From Plantago ovata (Eukaryota; Streptophyta; Magnoliopsida; Lamiales; Plantaginaceae), in NCBI GenBank assembly GCA_028274465.1, contig CM051457.1, positions 113,025,982 to 113,089,981 on the forward strand: a DNA stretch of 64,000 bases, read 5' to 3'. The notes under the pieces were generated by a model. It worked only from the letters and a program-made list of their open reading frames with translations. It ran no database searches and was not told where the DNA came from. Made by a program: the position numbers and the translations under genes. Positions within the stretch are counted from its first letter, which is position 1; each line of letters starts with the position of its first letter. Shown one piece after another: positions 45,481 to 58,653 of this stretch.

Positions 45481-48400
45481 CACTATACTAGAGAAATAAC
45501 AATATCAATCATGACGTTTCTCCATGAGATAATTATCGACAACAACTGATGAGTTGAAAAATGTCGCGTTAATCAAGCATCAAATAATATTTATAGAATG
45601 CCAAGCTAACTCTATATCACACAAAATTTAGTGTAATGGCAAGCTAACTCGAGTGTCGGTCTCTAAGGATTTAGCTGTCACTAACTTACTTCTACTTAAC
45701 TCAATCGAATGCAAATAGTTTGAAATAATATGGAGAATAATGTGGTTGCAATAGTAAACAATAACAATAAACGATAGAGATAAATACTACGAGATTCAAA
45801 TATATAGATAAGCGGTTGATAGTAGGTAGTAGGCATATTAACATGGCTTCTTCATATGTTAGCAAGTGATAGGCGTAGGTTTTCACACCGTTTGTAGACA
45901 CGTATCATCAATAACATGCATAACGAATCATACAATATCATTGAAGTCAATTACGAGGCACTATTACTTAGAAATCTCAAGCATACATGAAGCTACTCAA
46001 CACATACTAAATGTTCAGCATTACATACATGTAGTTTAGGTTTATGTAATCGTCTTTAATTGACCTAGAATATGTTTCTATCCTAATCGAAGGTATTGGT
46101 GTTGGCAAACGACTGTTTAAAGTCTTTAATTGACCTAGGATCCTGTCACTATCCTAATTCGAATATTTTGGTGTTAGCAAACCATAAACATACATAAATC
46201 AGGCAATAAACATACATATACGCATCCTTTTTCAAAGCCTCATGCTAACATAATCATAATTCATGCTAATACAACCTACATCCCACCATCAACATGTACC
46301 GATTAGCTACTCATAACGAATAAAGCATACACAATATTCATAATCATAACCATAGCAATAGAAGACATAGTAAATTTGGAAACAAAATAGAGATTGATAC
46401 AAAAATACTCAATTTACGGTTGAGCAAAGAAATAGTTGAGCATTCCAATGTCGAATCCAAACAAAGCAATGAAATCTAGCACCGTTAGCAAATCCAATTA
46501 TGAAAATCGAGAGCAAGGAGGCTAAGAGTTGCCTCCAAAGTGTATCTTCTCTCTAGGGTTCGTGCTAGGCTGCAAACTAATGATAAAACCTAATCGAAAT
46601 AATAAAAACGAGTTTAAATATAAAGTTAGATATCATGAACACTTTCCATCGAAGTGTGTCTTTTTACAAACTTACAAAACAGTATTTTGCCTTTTACCAC
46701 TACTACTTCTATATATTGCTATGTGATGTTTACATTTGATGCTCTTTCTGTGTTTTCTATCTTCTCAATCTCTTTATTAGAATCTACTTTCGTTTGTGAC
46801 ACCAAGGGTATCAAGTTATTGGGATGTCCATTCAGTCCAAGTGTTTGTATAGATTTATAACTTATAAGAGATGAAATGTAATAAACTTTTAGCCGATATT
46901 CCTTATATCTCGTTGCTTAAATTAAATTCGATTGCCGGTTATCTTTCTACATCGTATTAAATTGGAGCACGTTTGAAGTTATTCTGCACACGAATGACGT
47001 TATGATTGATTGTTTTAAAGCATTTTTCGGTGTCTGGTTAGTTGTTACCCCAGGTTTGCGGACCGTCTGCACAATCTTAAGTCCCCCGGCGATGTGGCTT
47101 ATTGTCACTGTCCATATCAATATCATGTTCATAAGCAGCTGTCGACGCTCATCCGAAAGAGTACGTAGAGGGTGATACAAGAGAATTGTCATCTACCAGT
47201 AATTTGTAGACAACCTCCATCCAGTCTACGCCAAAGCCATGTATTTTCATAAACCGAATAATTCTGCCATGTCAAGTGGAATATCTGTGTAGGTTTACAC
47301 ACTGCTTTAATTTTGAGATCACTTAAAAGGTATCGTACCATACAAAAATGTGTCCACTAATACATCTCTTACCATCGTCTTTCTCGGTCTTAATCAATGT
47401 CGGGGGCGGGTATTTCTAATTTTATATGCAATGTATGAGAGGTAATGATAACATTATGGTCCCCTAATTAAATACCAAGTAAGATAATTAAACAGACGGC
47501 CGAGACATAATCAATCATCTCCACAATAATCATCTTATTAGTCTAACAACGCTTTTAATCATAGGCATGTTTCAAAGTCCAACGCGTTATTATTCTTTAT
47601 TCTTTATTCAAAGTCCAACAAGTAAAGATGTACACGGGAAAATGTTAATTATTCATTTTAATTTTTAAGATAAGATCGAGAAGAAGAAACAGTGCCAATA
47701 ACTGAAAGCGCGTTCGACTTACATTTGCTTTCTGTGTAATGTGTAATGCGTTCACTCGGGGACCTAAAGATTAATTAAGTTAAACCATCTCACACAAAAT
47801 TTTACTCAAAAAACTCATTTTGGTAGTGAATTTCCAACGCCATTAATAACAAAAGGAAAACAAAAATCTATTCCAATTCCAGTGAAAATGCATCAAGCGT
47901 ACAACTAATAAGAAAACATAGTTTTACTTTTTTGGGAGAATATACTTTGCGTTTTAAGGGTCACAACTCACAAAGTACTCGTAGTTGTTAATCTCAGATT
48001 TCATCTGGCTTTATCACCTTAAAGAGAAACTTTAAGGTGAATACTTCAGTTCTACTTATGTTTCATTACTTATGTTAACCAAAGCATAACTTGCGGTAAA
48101 GGAGAACAAAAAAAAAAAATAATAAAGAAAATTGTATTGTTTTTGGGGTCTTAGATTATACCTGTTATATATATTAAGTTTTGAATATAGTTTTCAACCA
48201 GCAATAGACGCCCCTCGATTAGTACTTCACTAGCTGCGTCATTGCTCCAAATGCAAAGATACCAATTATATTAAGTTAAAATATAGATATAATAACAAGC
48301 GTATACGAAGAAAAACCAATTTCTTAGCTGATTCATGTGAACAGAAGCAAGCATTGCTGCTCCAAGAAGATATATACCTAGCTCTGTTTCTGGTATTTTT

Positions 48401-50972
48401 ATCTTTTCATATAGTGTATGATACTATGATCGTAAAAATTAACACGGTGACTCTACGTCTCTACACTTTATTTAACATGTTATGTAGAGTAGATTTTTAA
48501 ATAGACATCTTATACCATATTCTAATTAATAAATCACCTTAATTTAGTCGAATAAATTAAAAAGATCACATCAATGTAATTTCACATCGCACAGTTTTCT
48601 TAATATCAAGACACTACACATCAAATATGATGCTCGATACGTTTATAAACCCCATCGAACAAACATGGCAAATGTTACGTTTTGAATTGGGGTAAACAAG
48701 TTGAACATTTATTCAATACGCATTATACTTATTAGATCATACCTGGTGTAGGCGAAACAAATAAAAAGAAAAGAAAAGAATTGCAACTGCCCTGGACAGT
48801 TGTAAGGACAGTATACGGCCTTTAAAACTTAAAAAATGCCTTGATTAATTATTAAAATGTTGAAAATCAGACATTAGAGTAAGAATGAATGAAAACTTTG
48901 ATAGACAAATTAAACTAATCATGTTAATTAGGACCCTACAGCACAACTCCCATGTGGTCTTGATTAGGACAGGCATTATATAAACTACACCAAAGTCGAT
49001 GTATTATTATTTATAATACAAGCTTTGGCATGCAAAGTAACGTGACAGACATGGGAAACAAATAATAAAATCGCTCTGTTAAGTTTATCTTTGTTTCCTA
49101 TGTTATGTGACTGTTCGATTATAAGATAACTGATTTTTGAAGAAATAATAGAGAAAGTGGGCTTAATCAGAATCATATTGACACGAAAATTATTAACAAG
49201 TAAACTGTTGGAAAGGGACATAGTAGTCATACAGGTGCAATGTACTAGGTAGAATTTTTGGACAACATTCTAATCCTAATCCTATTCTATTCTATAGTTT
49301 TGAGACCGACATGACCCGAAATATACGGATAATAACTTCCATTTTAACAAGTTGGATTGGATGTATGTTTTGATTAATTCAAGGTTTGTACCATCATTGT
49401 TAGATCACATGGAAACAAGTTAGGTGCCTTTATAGAACAAGAATTTGGTTGCGTTTAGCAAAAACTAACTCATTAAATAGTTGAGATTTAGAAGCGCACA
49501 AATCAACGAAAGTGTTTAGCGAACTAGCTGATCAACTACTAACTAAACGTTCACCTCACATACTTATACTAGTGAAATGGACCTATAAGGAGTAGATGGT
49601 AAGTTCTTGCTAAGGAGAACACATGACTCGGGATCTTGCTAATAGTATCATACGAAGTAATTGAATTAGTAAGTGTAGTGAACAAGGAGCTGGATATAAT
49701 ATCAAGCATGCCAAGAAACTTTATTGCTGCAAAAGGTTGAAGTTGCTCAAACTGCAAGCTAAGTAGTCCTCAAGCTCAAGCAACCTTGCCCTGAAAAGTT
49801 TCCATGACACTGTTGTGAACTCTGAACCTTTTAGAGGGTTGTTTGGACAAGCTTCTTAATCAACTCAAGGTGTTTCCGGCTTCTGCTTGACTGACTTCTA
49901 GCTATTCTAGCAATACACAAATCGAAGCGACTAGACACACTAGTTTACAATGAAGTAGTGAACAAGTCGAAAGCAGTTCAAAAATCTCCTGCAAACAGCC
50001 CCTAGAAGCATTTGAAAGGCCCTAAAAGAGCTCATTCGATGATCAATTGGTCATTATTCATTAAACTATAATTTGATGACTAGAAAGCCTACAATAGTTT
50101 CTACGTATGGTACTTCTGGTAACTATATTCGAGCTAAGTGAACACCCGGAATCTGGTTATCAGATGAAACACACAGGTGAAGTTAAGTTTACAGTGTGTG
50201 GAGAGACTATGGCGAATTTCTACGGTTAAGCAGCAAGATGCAACTATCAAGAACTTAGGATGAGAAGTTAAAACATATAGAATTAAACTTAGAGAGGCTC
50301 ACAGAGAGAATATTGGCATAAGACAAGGCCTAATTAACAAGCACTAAACAAGCATGCATGATATGCATTTACATTAAACAAAGAGCAGCTAATGAATTGG
50401 TTAAATAGTTCAGTACAGAACAGAACAAAAGGAGAATAATTGCTAGAATTTAAACACAATGGAATGGAATCAATCTAGAAATGATAGAGGTTCAAGATTC
50501 ACCAAAGAATCTTTGTATCCCAATAAAGATCATGAATGGAAACTGAACTCAAGATGCAACTACGATTCGAAAAACATCCAACAATATAATACCAGCGAAT
50601 GAGAAAATACTAGCACAAATATTTCGAGAATGAATCCACAGAGACTCACTCAACGAGCATACTATAAGTCGATTCCACACACAGATGGTTAAATTTTGGA
50701 TTTTTTTTCCCCGATTACTGGTTTACCAATATGTTCTAGTACAAGGTTACAGACATGAATTAGAACAACCCACCATCAATGCCCTTAAGCAAAAAAGGCA
50801 TGTGAGCATAATCAACAGAGTATCAACATAATAATCGAACTACTATATTAGAACATCAAGTAATAAAATGTGCCTAAGCCATAGATTAAATTACCAAAAG
50901 AGAAACTCAGGCATTCGAATTCATAAACTTGAAGGACTAATGTTCAAAGCACCTTCTTGTCGAAGCCGAATT
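45481..50972. other. Gene-free stretch, degenerate repeats only
   Basis: No credible coding region. A 60-bp tandem duplication (GTCTTTAATTGACCTAG) lies at 46062-46183. Sequence around 46.9-47.2 kb has retroelement-like codon usage on the minus strand but no motif I can name. Confidence 0.35.
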
Positions 50973-52556
50973 TCAGCCGCAGCATCTCCAAGCGGAAGCA
51001 GAGATGAGCTCCTTCCTTTGCCAGCAAAGCACGAGCGAAGACTGCCTCTTCTCGACCTGAAACCCACGAACCGGAGTCCTCTTCAAAATACACTCTGCCT
51101 GCGACTCCGCAAAGTTGCTGAACGTGACAGGGGACAATCCAGCAGCTATGAACAAAGTCCTCCAGTGCTGCTGTGTCTTTTCACCGGAACGGAACCTACC
51201 CATAATGATTTTCTCAATCCCCGGTTGGAGCAAGAACCTCTCAATCTTATGCAAAGCATCCATATTCACATTAACAGCATCAAGAGATTCCAAAAGGTTC
51301 GAGTACGACTGAAGCGCGTGAATCACATGGTTAGCAAACGGAAGATCAGTCCTATCACATCCCCTATCCACAGAAACCACAATTCTCGGCGACATCTGCT
51401 TTACGAACCTAAGAACCAAAGGAACCGAGACTTGGTAGCTCGATAGACAACCAACCGGTAAATTAACCGCCACCGCTTCGTTCTGCAAAACACCACCGAA
51501 AGGAACCGACCATGAACAAGAATTCAACGAATCAATGCTCATAACTTGAAACTCGAACGGCACGTTGATCTCGTTGGCAAACTGCACCAGATTCTCTCTA
51601 GCCAACCCGAGCTCAAGCTGATCATGAGTAGAGGGCGAAGCAAGAGCCGTAATCTTCAACGAAGGCGTTTGTGAACCGGAAGCAGAGCCAGTTGCTTTGA
51701 AAGCAAGCTCCTGCATAAGGGAAGCCCACTGTCCACCATACCCGATATCAAAATCGACAATGTGGATCCTATCGGAGCCTTCCAAGGCATCCAGAAGCGC
51801 CTGGTTACAAGTAAAGTTGGCAAACTGTACTAATGGTGATATCTCAGAGTAAGACTTGTATGCAGCAATCTTGAAAATAAGGTTAAACGGGGCCGAAACC
51901 GCTGCGTTTGTGTGGATGAGTGATTGCAGAGACTCCTTGAAATAGAAAGCAGCCCGGTAAAAGGGCTTTCCAATTGGAGAAAGCTGTTGATTGAGCCGCG
52001 CCAATATCGCTTGCGCGAGTGTTAAGTTTCCTGCCTCCACCAGCTCCGCACTTTTGTACAGCTGGTCTATTATCCCCTGCTGCTGCCCGGTATCGGTGAA
52101 CGGGCCGATACTCGGGCTTCGCAGGCGTTTGGGCTGTGGTGGTGCAGTGCTCTGGTGGTCATGATAATAACCGAACAAGGAAGGTGTTTGAGCCTGGTTG
52201 TTGGTTATGAGTGGATTGAAAATGGGTGGTGTTTGTGAACTGGATCTGATTGGGAAATTAGGGTTTCTAGGGTTTGGTGTTGGTATGAAATTGGGGAATT
52301 CTTCAAACCCTGGCACGAACTCTCCGTCGCCGGACATGATCCAGCGGAGGAGAGAGTGTTGTTCATGGTCCCATTCGTGAGGGAGGAGAAGAGGAGAAGA
52401 CAGGGTGGAGGAAGAAGAGGGGAATTTTGCAGAATCCAGCACAGAAGTTGGTTCACTGAAATAGGAACAAGGTGATGATGATGATGATGATGATGATGAA
52501 TTGTTTTCCAATAATACCCCCTCAAAATCAAAGGGAAAGGGCATCCCCTTCATCAA
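50973..52556 (-). CDS. HAM: GRAS transcription factor, HAIRY MERISTEM / SCL6-22-27 (LOM) type
   Basis: Single exon, 527 codons, ATG at 52554-52556. Nuclear transcriptional regulator that keeps shoot meristems indeterminate. Seen: N-terminus MMKGMPFPFDFEGVLLENN; a serine run encoded by a TCA microsatellite (52474-52500); SVLDSAKFP; GRAS domain from about residue 165 with the first leucine-rich region; the VHIID-type core HIVDFDIGYGGQWASLMQEL at about 262-281; and the terminal SAW region (VEKRQSSLVLCWQRKELISA, ending AWRCCG). The N-terminal part is shorter than in many HAM proteins. The codons for AILARLNQ contain a perfect miR171 site, the hallmark of this subfamily. The start is clear: the two ATGs are adjacent and follow a CT-rich leader. 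Confidence 0.96.
   Translation of the reverse strand: MMKGMPFPFDFEGVLLENNSSSSSSSSSPCSYFSEPTSVLDSAKFPSSSSTLSSPLLLPHEWDHEQHSLLRWIMSGDGEFVPGFEEFPNFIPTPNPRNPNFPIRSSSQTPPIFNPLITNNQAQTPSLFGYYHDHQSTAPPQPKRLRSPSIGPFTDTGQQQGIIDQLYKSAELVEAGNLTLAQAILARLNQQLSPIGKPFYRAAFYFKESLQSLIHTNAAVSAPFNLIFKIAAYKSYSEISPLVQFANFTCNQALLDALEGSDRIHIVDFDIGYGGQWASLMQELAFKATGSASGSQTPSLKITALASPSTHDQLELGLARENLVQFANEINVPFEFQVMSIDSLNSCSWSVPFGGVLQNEAVAVNLPVGCLSSYQVSVPLVLRFVKQMSPRIVVSVDRGCDRTDLPFANHVIHALQSYSNLLESLDAVNVNMDALHKIERFLLQPGIEKIIMGRFRSGEKTQQHWRTLFIAAGLSPVTFSNFAESQAECILKRTPVRGFQVEKRQSSLVLCWQRKELISASAWRCCG
51988..52008 (-). promoter_or_regulatory. miR171 target site in the GRAS mRNA
   Basis: The plus strand here reads TGATTGAGCCGCGCCAATAT followed by C, identical over 21 of 21 bases to canonical miR171a. 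The mRNA (minus strand) is therefore fully complementary, and cleavage is expected as for other HAM/SCL6 genes. Confidence 0.95.
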
Positions 52557-53204
52557 TTCAATTCAATTCAACTCAACTCAGCTCACACTTTTTTTTTTCC
52601 CCTTTCAATTTTGATGTTGCTATAGGACTAATAACAACAGATAGACAAGGTGGAGAAGAAGAATTAGAAGAAGAAGAAGAAAGATACAGCAATACAACTA
52701 GTATGTATGTACATACATACATGCATGAGAGAGCTCATGACAAATAAACAGAAATGGAAATGGAAATAATAAAAATAGTATTTGTTGGTTTTTATTTCAC
52801 TTCATGGGGAGTAGTAGTACAGTACAAGAGGTTTTTGTGGGAGCACTGTGGATTTGGAAGAGGAAGCCATTTGAGAGAGGATGGTAGATGGATGGATGCG
52901 TGCAACATAAAAAAGTGATAAAGTAGTCTACTTGGATATCTTACTACCTTTGCTGATGGCTACTTGGATATCTATACGAACCGGGTTGATCCGATTAAAT
53001 TTCGAACCAACAGTATCATCGAGTTGAGATTCGATTGGCGCGCAATTAGTATGATCATGTTGGAAGTTCAATTGGCGCGCTGTGTAGTTTAAAATGAGAG
53101 TTTGAACCGGGTTGACCCGATTAAATTTCGAACCGACGGTATTATCGAGTTGAAATTCAATTGGTGAGAAATTAGTGTGATCATATAATATATAACTATG
53201 CCAC
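52557..53204 (-). other. GRAS gene promoter/5' leader and a 126-bp tandem duplication
   Basis: Next to the ATG is a CT-rich leader with (CTT)n and a TTGAATTGAATTGA stretch. At 52978-53190 a 126-bp segment is duplicated (GAACCGGGTTGA.CCGATTAA, ATTCAATTGG). Nothing coding. Confidence 0.55.
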
Positions 53205-53408
53205 AGATTGGCAGTATAATTCAGGAAATCAAGACAATCACATCAGACCTTGCTTTTACTATTTCTCATGTTTTACGTATTTGTAATAAAGCCGCTCATA
53301 TAGTGGCGCATGACTGTCTTACTGGTTGTGAGGATCTTGATAATTCCCCCTTTGTAAACCCATACATTTGACACTGCTGATTGGAATGAATGATATTTAT
53401 TTCTAAAA
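53205..53408 (+). mobile_element. 5'-truncated LINE, RNase H-like tail fragment
   Basis: The plus strand encodes IGSIIQEIKTITSDLAFTIS then HVLRICNKAAHIVAHDCLTG, resembling the C-terminal RNase H-like domain of plant LINEs. A short non-coding tail ends in A6 near 53405. Flanks share AATATA..ACT (before 53200 and after 53410), a plausible but AT-rich duplication. Confidence 0.6.
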
Positions 53409-53489
53409 AATATATATATAATATAACTCTGTTGATTATTTTTCGGTATGATTTGTAAATATAATGAGGTAAAACAGAACCTTGAAAAC

Positions 53490-53600
53490 GTTAATTATGC
53501 ATGGAATTAGGCTATGTTGAAAACTTGTTAATAAATGGAATGAATACGTTAATTATGCATGGAATTAGACTATGTTGAAAACTCGTTAATTTTAGATTTG
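53490..53600. repeat. 58-bp tandem duplication
   Basis: GTTAATTATGCATGGAATTAG occurs at 53490 and 53548, followed in both by .CTATGTTGAAAACT. Short AT-rich duplication without coding role. Confidence 0.8.
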
Positions 53601-56600
53601 TTGTTCAATTCAATTTAATTTTGTATACTTATTTTTATAGTTTAATCCAATTCAAATTTATGTTATTTTGTTTAGACGAACATAACAGATTTTGTATAAC
53701 TTACATTTCGGTGAGCTGAAAAACCGTATGTACTAATAATTTCACACACCCTGGACCCGGGATCAAATTCAAAAATTATCCGGGCAAACCTCGAAATCCA
53801 AAATTCAAAACCGCAGTTTGTTGGAAGGTTTCCCATTTCTCTCTCTCCATGCTCGCCCATTTTTGTTTTGTTTTTGTAGTAAAAATTGATTTTGTAACTT
53901 TTTGGTTTAATTATTTTTGGTACTTTGTGGCCATGGCCATTGTCAGGAGGGGGAGATTGAGTGTGATATTTGAGGGCGGTGGTAATAAACACGCGCGTAC
54001 GGATGGCGCGTGGGTCGATTGGAAGGACTTACATGTAAGAAGAGATGGGACCTGTGTTTTTACCGGGAGAGACTGACTACGTATGAGTCACGTCCATTTC
54101 AAACTTTACAGGGCTTATAATTACTTACTGACCAGAGTGAGTAGGAAAGAGTACTTGGTAAATAAATTACTTTTATCAAGCTTGTTATCCTATGATAGGT
54201 ACGTGTCTTACTATCCTTGGCTAATGAGCATTGTCTTAAAGATCATAATATTCGTTTTACGTGGCAATTTTACTGTTTATTCTGTCAAACATGATATAGG
54301 TACATAGCACATCATCTATTTTGTGATGAATACTGTACACCTATCAAACTGAAGATATTAGTAAAAAAATGAATTAAAGTTTGTAGAGAAACTTAATAAA
54401 TTAAACCCTATTTTCTTAAACATAAAATTGAGTCATGTGCAAATGCACATTTTATTAAAACAATTACGTCTGCTCACTACAATGCTTGAGGTATCGTTGA
54501 ACGTTTGTTTCCCAATATACAACGGTTAAACCTTAACAACTAGTTGCACTCGCTAGCTGTTCCTGCCGAACGGAAACTGATGCCCAGATTATACAAAAGG
54601 GAAGTTGAGAAGAAAATAAACAAGGAAATAATAGATTTAGGTTTTGTATCTCATCCTTTTCCCAACACAAATGAGACTAATTTATATGTGAGGAATGGAG
54701 TATGTAATTCCATCTCCACTAAGTGCAATTCATCATCCATAAGTGTCTTTTATTACATAACATTTTGTAACTTATGGAACACAACAAATGTCATGTTAAA
54801 TATTTGTAACTTCCATGAGTTACAAAAGTGAACATGAAACAACATCTTCTAGAAGGTATTGAAAGGTTGAACTAGCGAAACCCTAGCTCTTAAGGATTAC
54901 TCCACTTGAGCTTGGTTCCGTTCACGTACAAGGGTCGCGCGCACCCACTCGTACACAAGTTCACTAGTTTCGTGTACAAATCTGGCCAGGATTTGCACTC
55001 AACTTATCTAGCTAAACAACTTGAACACCAAGTAGTAACTAGTAAGTTATAAACTAGAGACTTCACTTTATCTCAAGCAATGTGGGACACACCCAATCAA
55101 CTTTCTAATTCTATGAACTTATTCCTCACTAACCCAAAGTTCAAGTTTCCAATTCTATGAACTTATTCCGTTATGGGCATCCATGCAATATATCTAATCG
55201 AAGCTCTTACGGAGTAGCTTTCAGATATATATACATTTATATTACTTTATCTTAAATAATCAATAATTAAGAAATGGTCTCCATATAAATAAACCACAAA
55301 AATGTATTATTTATTTATCATTTTTCTTCATATTTTCCAACAAATACAGCCTTCGATATCCAGGTTATTCGAACAAAACAAACCAAAAAGAAAGTACTAT
55401 TTCACTGGAAATCAAATGAAAAGTAAAATAAACCAGGGTTATCTCTAGCACCTCGAGATGCTAAAGAGCAAGGAGCTTCTGTTACTATCTTTCCGATAAT
55501 AAGCGGTAAAGTAACTATTCACAAAAACAGATAGCTCATGGTTGTTCAACAGAATTCAATTTCATAATAAGTGTAGGAAATTATGAGAGTCTTACATGGT
55601 TTATACAAGAATTGAAAACCTAACCTAATTTAACGAACAAAAAAAAAAAAAAAGAGAAACGTGAAAAATAAAATCAAAGAGCTGAAATGCAAATAAACTA
55701 GCAAAATGAAATAAATTAATGAGATGTAGAATCAATGTCAGTGCCCTTCTTGTGCCACTGGAGCCCTGGTGGGCCCCATCCTGCCTTTCAAATTGGTCCG
55801 AAAGCCCGTGTACTCATCATATTGACACATATGTAACAGTCTAACAGATGTTGGTTAAATGTATTTAACCCGAAAACTTTAACTAACGACATTTTGTTCT
55901 GTTAAATTTTGTATGTTCGATTTAAATACAAATATATAACACCCCAGACAAAAATGGGATGATGTTTGGCGCTTTGGACAGGCATGGTTACTCTTAAACC
56001 GATATCTGGAATGATATGCTAGCCCTACAGACCGACACGTGTTTTAATTCGCGCATGTGTGCTCACTCTTGTGCACATTGAGAACTTTCATAAGTCACAG
56101 ATCCTGCAAATTATCCAGAGTGATCACGCTTAAATCTTAAAGTCTTTTGGATGGATTCCAAAAAAGAAAAAGGTGCATCTTGTTAATATGAATATCGTTT
56201 CTTACCCTTTAAATTTCGGGGCTGCCACCCTCTATTTACATCCCGATGTTAAAAATATCATCAATAAAAACTCACTTAACGTTTAAACAAAAATAATTAT
56301 CTGATTTATTAAAAAAAATAAAATAATAAATAAAAAAATTGTGCAATTTCAAACCGAACACATTGAGTAAAAACTAGGAAGCACGGAAGCGGAAACGGAT
56401 ACGTGGAAACGCCAAAATTAAAAAAAAAAGTAGGAAACGTTAATGTTTTATATATTTAATTGTGTATTTAATATATAAAGTAAAATTTATAAACTTATAA
56501 TAACGCATGAATACTAAACAACCAAATAAATAGATAAAATATTCAAATCAAACTAAAAACAAAATAATAAGTTGAAATAGGTATGAAATTCGTATTTTTT

Positions 56601-56739
56601 AGCCGAGAAAGGTAGTCCATAAGTTTTCGACAAGAAAACGTAGAGAAAACGATTCCTAAGGAAATGTTGAGTCATTTGAAGGTTTCGTGCTTATGCGAGT
56701 AAAAATATGGAATGTATGAGGAGGCTGCTCACTATGGGT
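53601..56739. other. Gene-free stretch with retroelement-like debris
   Basis: No gene. Around 54.85-55.2 kb a phrase (TTCTATGAACTTATTCC) is repeated and the sequence resembles a decayed copia LTR, but no partner or duplication was found. Short ORFs (53849-54307, 54544-54831) show no motif. Confidence 0.35.
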
Positions 56740-57832
56740 GTTCACAGAGTCGTTCACGGAGCAGTTCACAACCTCATGAACAACTTTTTATCTATTGTGG
56801 TGGTTCACAATCAATTTCACCAAACAGTTCACCCCAATTCACTAGCAAAGTTGTTCACATAGTGGCGTACTGTTCACAACAAAAAAGAAAGGAACTTTTA
56901 ATCAGGCGGTGACACTTGTCACCGCCTGATTCATTCTTTTTTTTTTTTTTTTTTTGTCTTTCATTTTGTAAAAAACATCAACAAAATAAATTCGAAAAAA
57001 TCTGAAAAAATTACCAACACTCTTATTTTTGTTTTCTCTACATATAGACACCAATTTTGTATATGTTTTGATTATTTTTTTTTATAGTAAAAATTAAAAA
57101 AATTAATATTTAATAAAAAAATATTTGTTATTTTAAATTAAATTTAATATGAAATTAAAAATATTAATTACCATAAAAAATAACCTAAAAATTAAATACA
57201 AAATTAAAAGAAAAGAAAAAAGAGTGGTGAACTACATGAACCAGTTCACCATAGCAGGCTAGTGAACTGAAATGTTGTTCACACAGTTCGCTACACCCAA
57301 AAAACTGTGGTGAACTGCGTGAACTGCAGTTCACCATAGTGAAGCCTGCTATGGTGAACTGGTTCATGCAGTTCACCACTTTTTTTTTTTTTTTTTTAAT
57401 TTTGTATTTAATTTTTAGATTATTTTTTATGGTAATTAATATTTTTAATTTCATATTAAATTTAATTTAAAATAACAAATATTTTTTTATTAAATATTAA
57501 TTTTTTGATTTTTACTATAAATAAAAAATCAAGACATATACAAAATTGGTGTCTATATGTAGAGAAAAAAAAAATAAAAGTGTTGGTAATTTTTTCAAAT
57601 TTTTTCGAATTTATTTTGTTGATGTTTTTGATACAAAATGAAAGACAAAAAGAAAAAAAAAAGAATGAGTCAGGCGGTGACACCTCTTTTTTGTTGTGAA
57701 CAGCATGCCACTGCGTGAACAACTTTGCTAGTGAACTGGGGTGAACTGTTTGGTGAAATTGATTGTGAACCACCACAACAGATAAAAGTTGTTCATGAGG
57801 TTGTGAACTGCACCGTGAACGACTCTGTGAAC
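56740..57832. mobile_element. Foldback element with ~500-bp inverted arms rich in GTTCAC
   Basis: Left arm 56740-57260 and right arm 57343-57832 are inverted copies; loop 57261-57342. Outer ~170 bp of each arm are made of GTTCAC/GTGAAC words (GTTCACAGAGTCGTTCACGG at the ends), then a long AT-rich part with shared blocks such as ATAGACACCAATTTTGTATA, then GTGAACTGGTTCATGCAGTT near the loop. Arms look about 90% identical with small indels. No coding capacity; type fits MULE-like or foldback elements. A target duplication is not obvious. Confidence 0.85.
56901..56930. repeat. Perfect 14-bp-arm palindrome in the left foldback arm only
   Basis: ATCAGGCGGTGACA-CT-TGTCACCGCCTGAT. The right arm has only one half (GTCAGGCGGTGACACC near 57670). 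Confidence 0.9.
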
Positions 57833-58653
57833 ATCGACGGTGATCACCCTGATGATGTCATATTGTCATTGGAAGGTGTAAAGGACACGCGCTAAGAACA
57901 TGGGAGAGGAAGGAGGTGCAGTTTTCTGCGGGGGACCAATTTACCAACACTCCCCCCAGTGGATAGATGAGCTGGCACAAAACTGAACCCGGATTACCGA
58001 AACTGCCCTCCCACACGCCACCTCAAACAGCACGTCCCAAATATCAACGCGGGGCTATATTCGTCATTTAAAGACGGCAGCTTCTGCTGTCCTGGTTATC
58101 GAAACTGAATCTGACAACACGAGAAGATATAATGAGAAAAAGGGGTTTTGTTTTTTGGTCACTGAATTTTTTTTTTGAAAATATCGAGACTAGCTTTGTT
58201 TTGTTTTAACGGTGTGGATTGAGCTGTAGGTAGGTGATGATGATCAACGGTGGTGATGATGGTTTCTATAATTGGTGCTAGTCTAGTCTTTATGGTCTTC
58301 TTTTATTATTAACCAATGGTCTTTTCTTTGGTTGATTGATTTTGACTGTCCCTTTCCTTTCTCCTGCTACAACTGATCAACAGGGTAAAAGTAGGGGCCT
58401 CTAAAGTAAGAGCGTGTATAACCTTCATATAGGGGTAACAAAATATAATATGGTTGATTTATTTCGTTTTAAGTTTCACTTTTGATTTGGGAATACGTTG
58501 AGCAAGACTGCAAGAGTGAGTGATCGATCTAAATTTTGAGTACATTTTGAAGTCTCTCTCCTCTATATCTAACATTTTTTCGAAACGATAAAGCGATAAT
58601 CAATAATAGTTCCCCATTTACCCCGTGGTCCTCTATATCAACATTAATATATA
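57833..58653. other. Gene-free stretch between two inverted-repeat elements
   Basis: Relatively GC-rich part at 57840-58110 (GTCCTGGTTATCGAAACTG) resembles a plant promoter or leader, but no coding sequence follows on either strand. Nothing else seen. Confidence 0.35.

Noticed and set aside
46947..47192. 81-codon minus ORF that looks vaguely retroelement-like
   Set aside because: No conserved motif could be named.
50868..51446. 192-codon plus ORF opposite the GRAS gene
   Set aside because: Antisense shadow of a well-supported coding exon.
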